DNA of 5,452 nt from Candidatus Methanomethylicia archaeon (lineage in GTDB: Archaea > Thermoproteota > Methanomethylicia > CALHIW01), in the NCBI GenBank assembly GCA_938030905.1, contig CALHIW010000087.1:1-5452 (forward strand), given 5' to 3'. Of this stretch, positions 5,196-5,452 are shown piece by piece (position 1 is the stretch's first letter; each line of letters begins with the position of its first letter). The notes below the pieces were generated by a model. The model made no database searches, was not told the origin of the DNA, and saw only the letters and a list, made by a program, of their open reading frames with translations. Position numbers and translations under genes: made by a program.

Positions 5196-5451
5196 ATGAG
5201 GTATGCGGAGTTGATAGGATTTGATTGTACTAGTTTAGGTTTTGTTTTATGGTTTCTTGGTATTTGCTTATCTTGGATTGATTAATTTTGTATTTAAGAT
5301 TGAATCACTAAAGCTTTGTGGCTTAATTTTTTATTGTTTGGGTTTTCTTTGATTTTGTGGTTTCTTTTTGTCTGTTGTTTATAGGTTTATTGGTATGTTG
5401 TATATGTATGTTTTAGCTGTTGGTTTCTTTTATGTTTTCCATTTTGTTATG
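5196..5451 (+). pseudogene. Possible frame-broken small membrane protein, runs to the right edge
   Basis: From ATG 5196 the frame reads MRYAELIGFDCTSLGFVLWF and ends after 29 codons at TAA 5283-5285. A second frame is open from 5239, reading FAYLGLINFVFKIESLKLCG and onward to a TGA at 5350-5352. It then stays open to the edge with RFIGMLYMYVLAVGFFYVF. One shift plus one stop would separate this from a continuous hydrophobic protein with several membrane segments. The ribosome-binding site supports the start. Against it, the DNA is very rich in T and G and poor in C, so any frame would look hydrophobic, with many Phe, Leu, Val, Cys and Gly. No family is recognised. The alternatives are a genuine 29-residue membrane peptide or non-coding T/G-rich DNA. 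Confidence 0.28.
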
Positions 5452-5452
5452 T

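Noticed and set aside
5120..5202. Inverted pair ACCTCATAAA / TTTATGAGGT as mobile-element ends
   Set aside because: There are only 10-bp arms 63 nt apart, with no transposase and no target duplication; chance is likely.

Overview
This is an AT-rich archaeal window, most likely from a thermophilic Thermoproteota (crenarchaeal) species. The evidence is an archaeal Spt5 (NGN plus one KOW), an L10 with the archaeal/eukaryotic insertion domain, a minimal archaeal SecE, TATA/BRE-like promoters, GGTGA/GGAG ribosome-binding sites about 5 nt before the starts, and AGA/AGG and ATA-rich codon use. I cannot assign a genus.

Layout. Positions 2-172 are the possible 3' end of a Pro/Thr/Asn/Gln-rich gene entering from the left. 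Its last codons overlap the likely promoter of argF (205-1146, ornithine carbamoyltransferase). secE (1152-1334) follows argF by only 5 nt and looks co-transcribed with it. A spacer of about 740 nt (1335-2078) has no intact gene. It holds a perfect 24-bp palindrome, a hairpin, and a stretch that reads like a decayed protein gene. A new promoter then drives spt5-rpl11-rpl1-rpl10 (2079-4532), all tightly coupled by overlap or by spacers under 10 nt. The last 920 nt (4533-5452) again lack a long intact gene. They contain a strong TATA-box promoter with no obvious product, a decayed-looking frame on the minus strand, and a start with ribosome-binding site that leads into a short, frame-broken hydrophobic reading.

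How the genes work together. Spt5 is the processivity factor of RNA polymerase. L11, L1 and L10 build the GTPase-associated centre and the L1 stalk of the large ribosomal subunit. SecE is part of the SecYEG/Sec61 translocon. In many archaea these lie in one cluster, secE-spt5-rpl11-rpl1-rpl10-rpl12. Here the cluster is broken in three ways: secE has been left with argF, rpl12 is not downstream of rpl10, and L10 ends right after its helical L12-binding region, without the usual flexible acidic tail.

The window holds no clear new biological system. The best leads are the tail-less L10 with no neighbouring rpl12, the split secE/spt5 arrangement, and the gene relics and orphan promoter in the two spacers.
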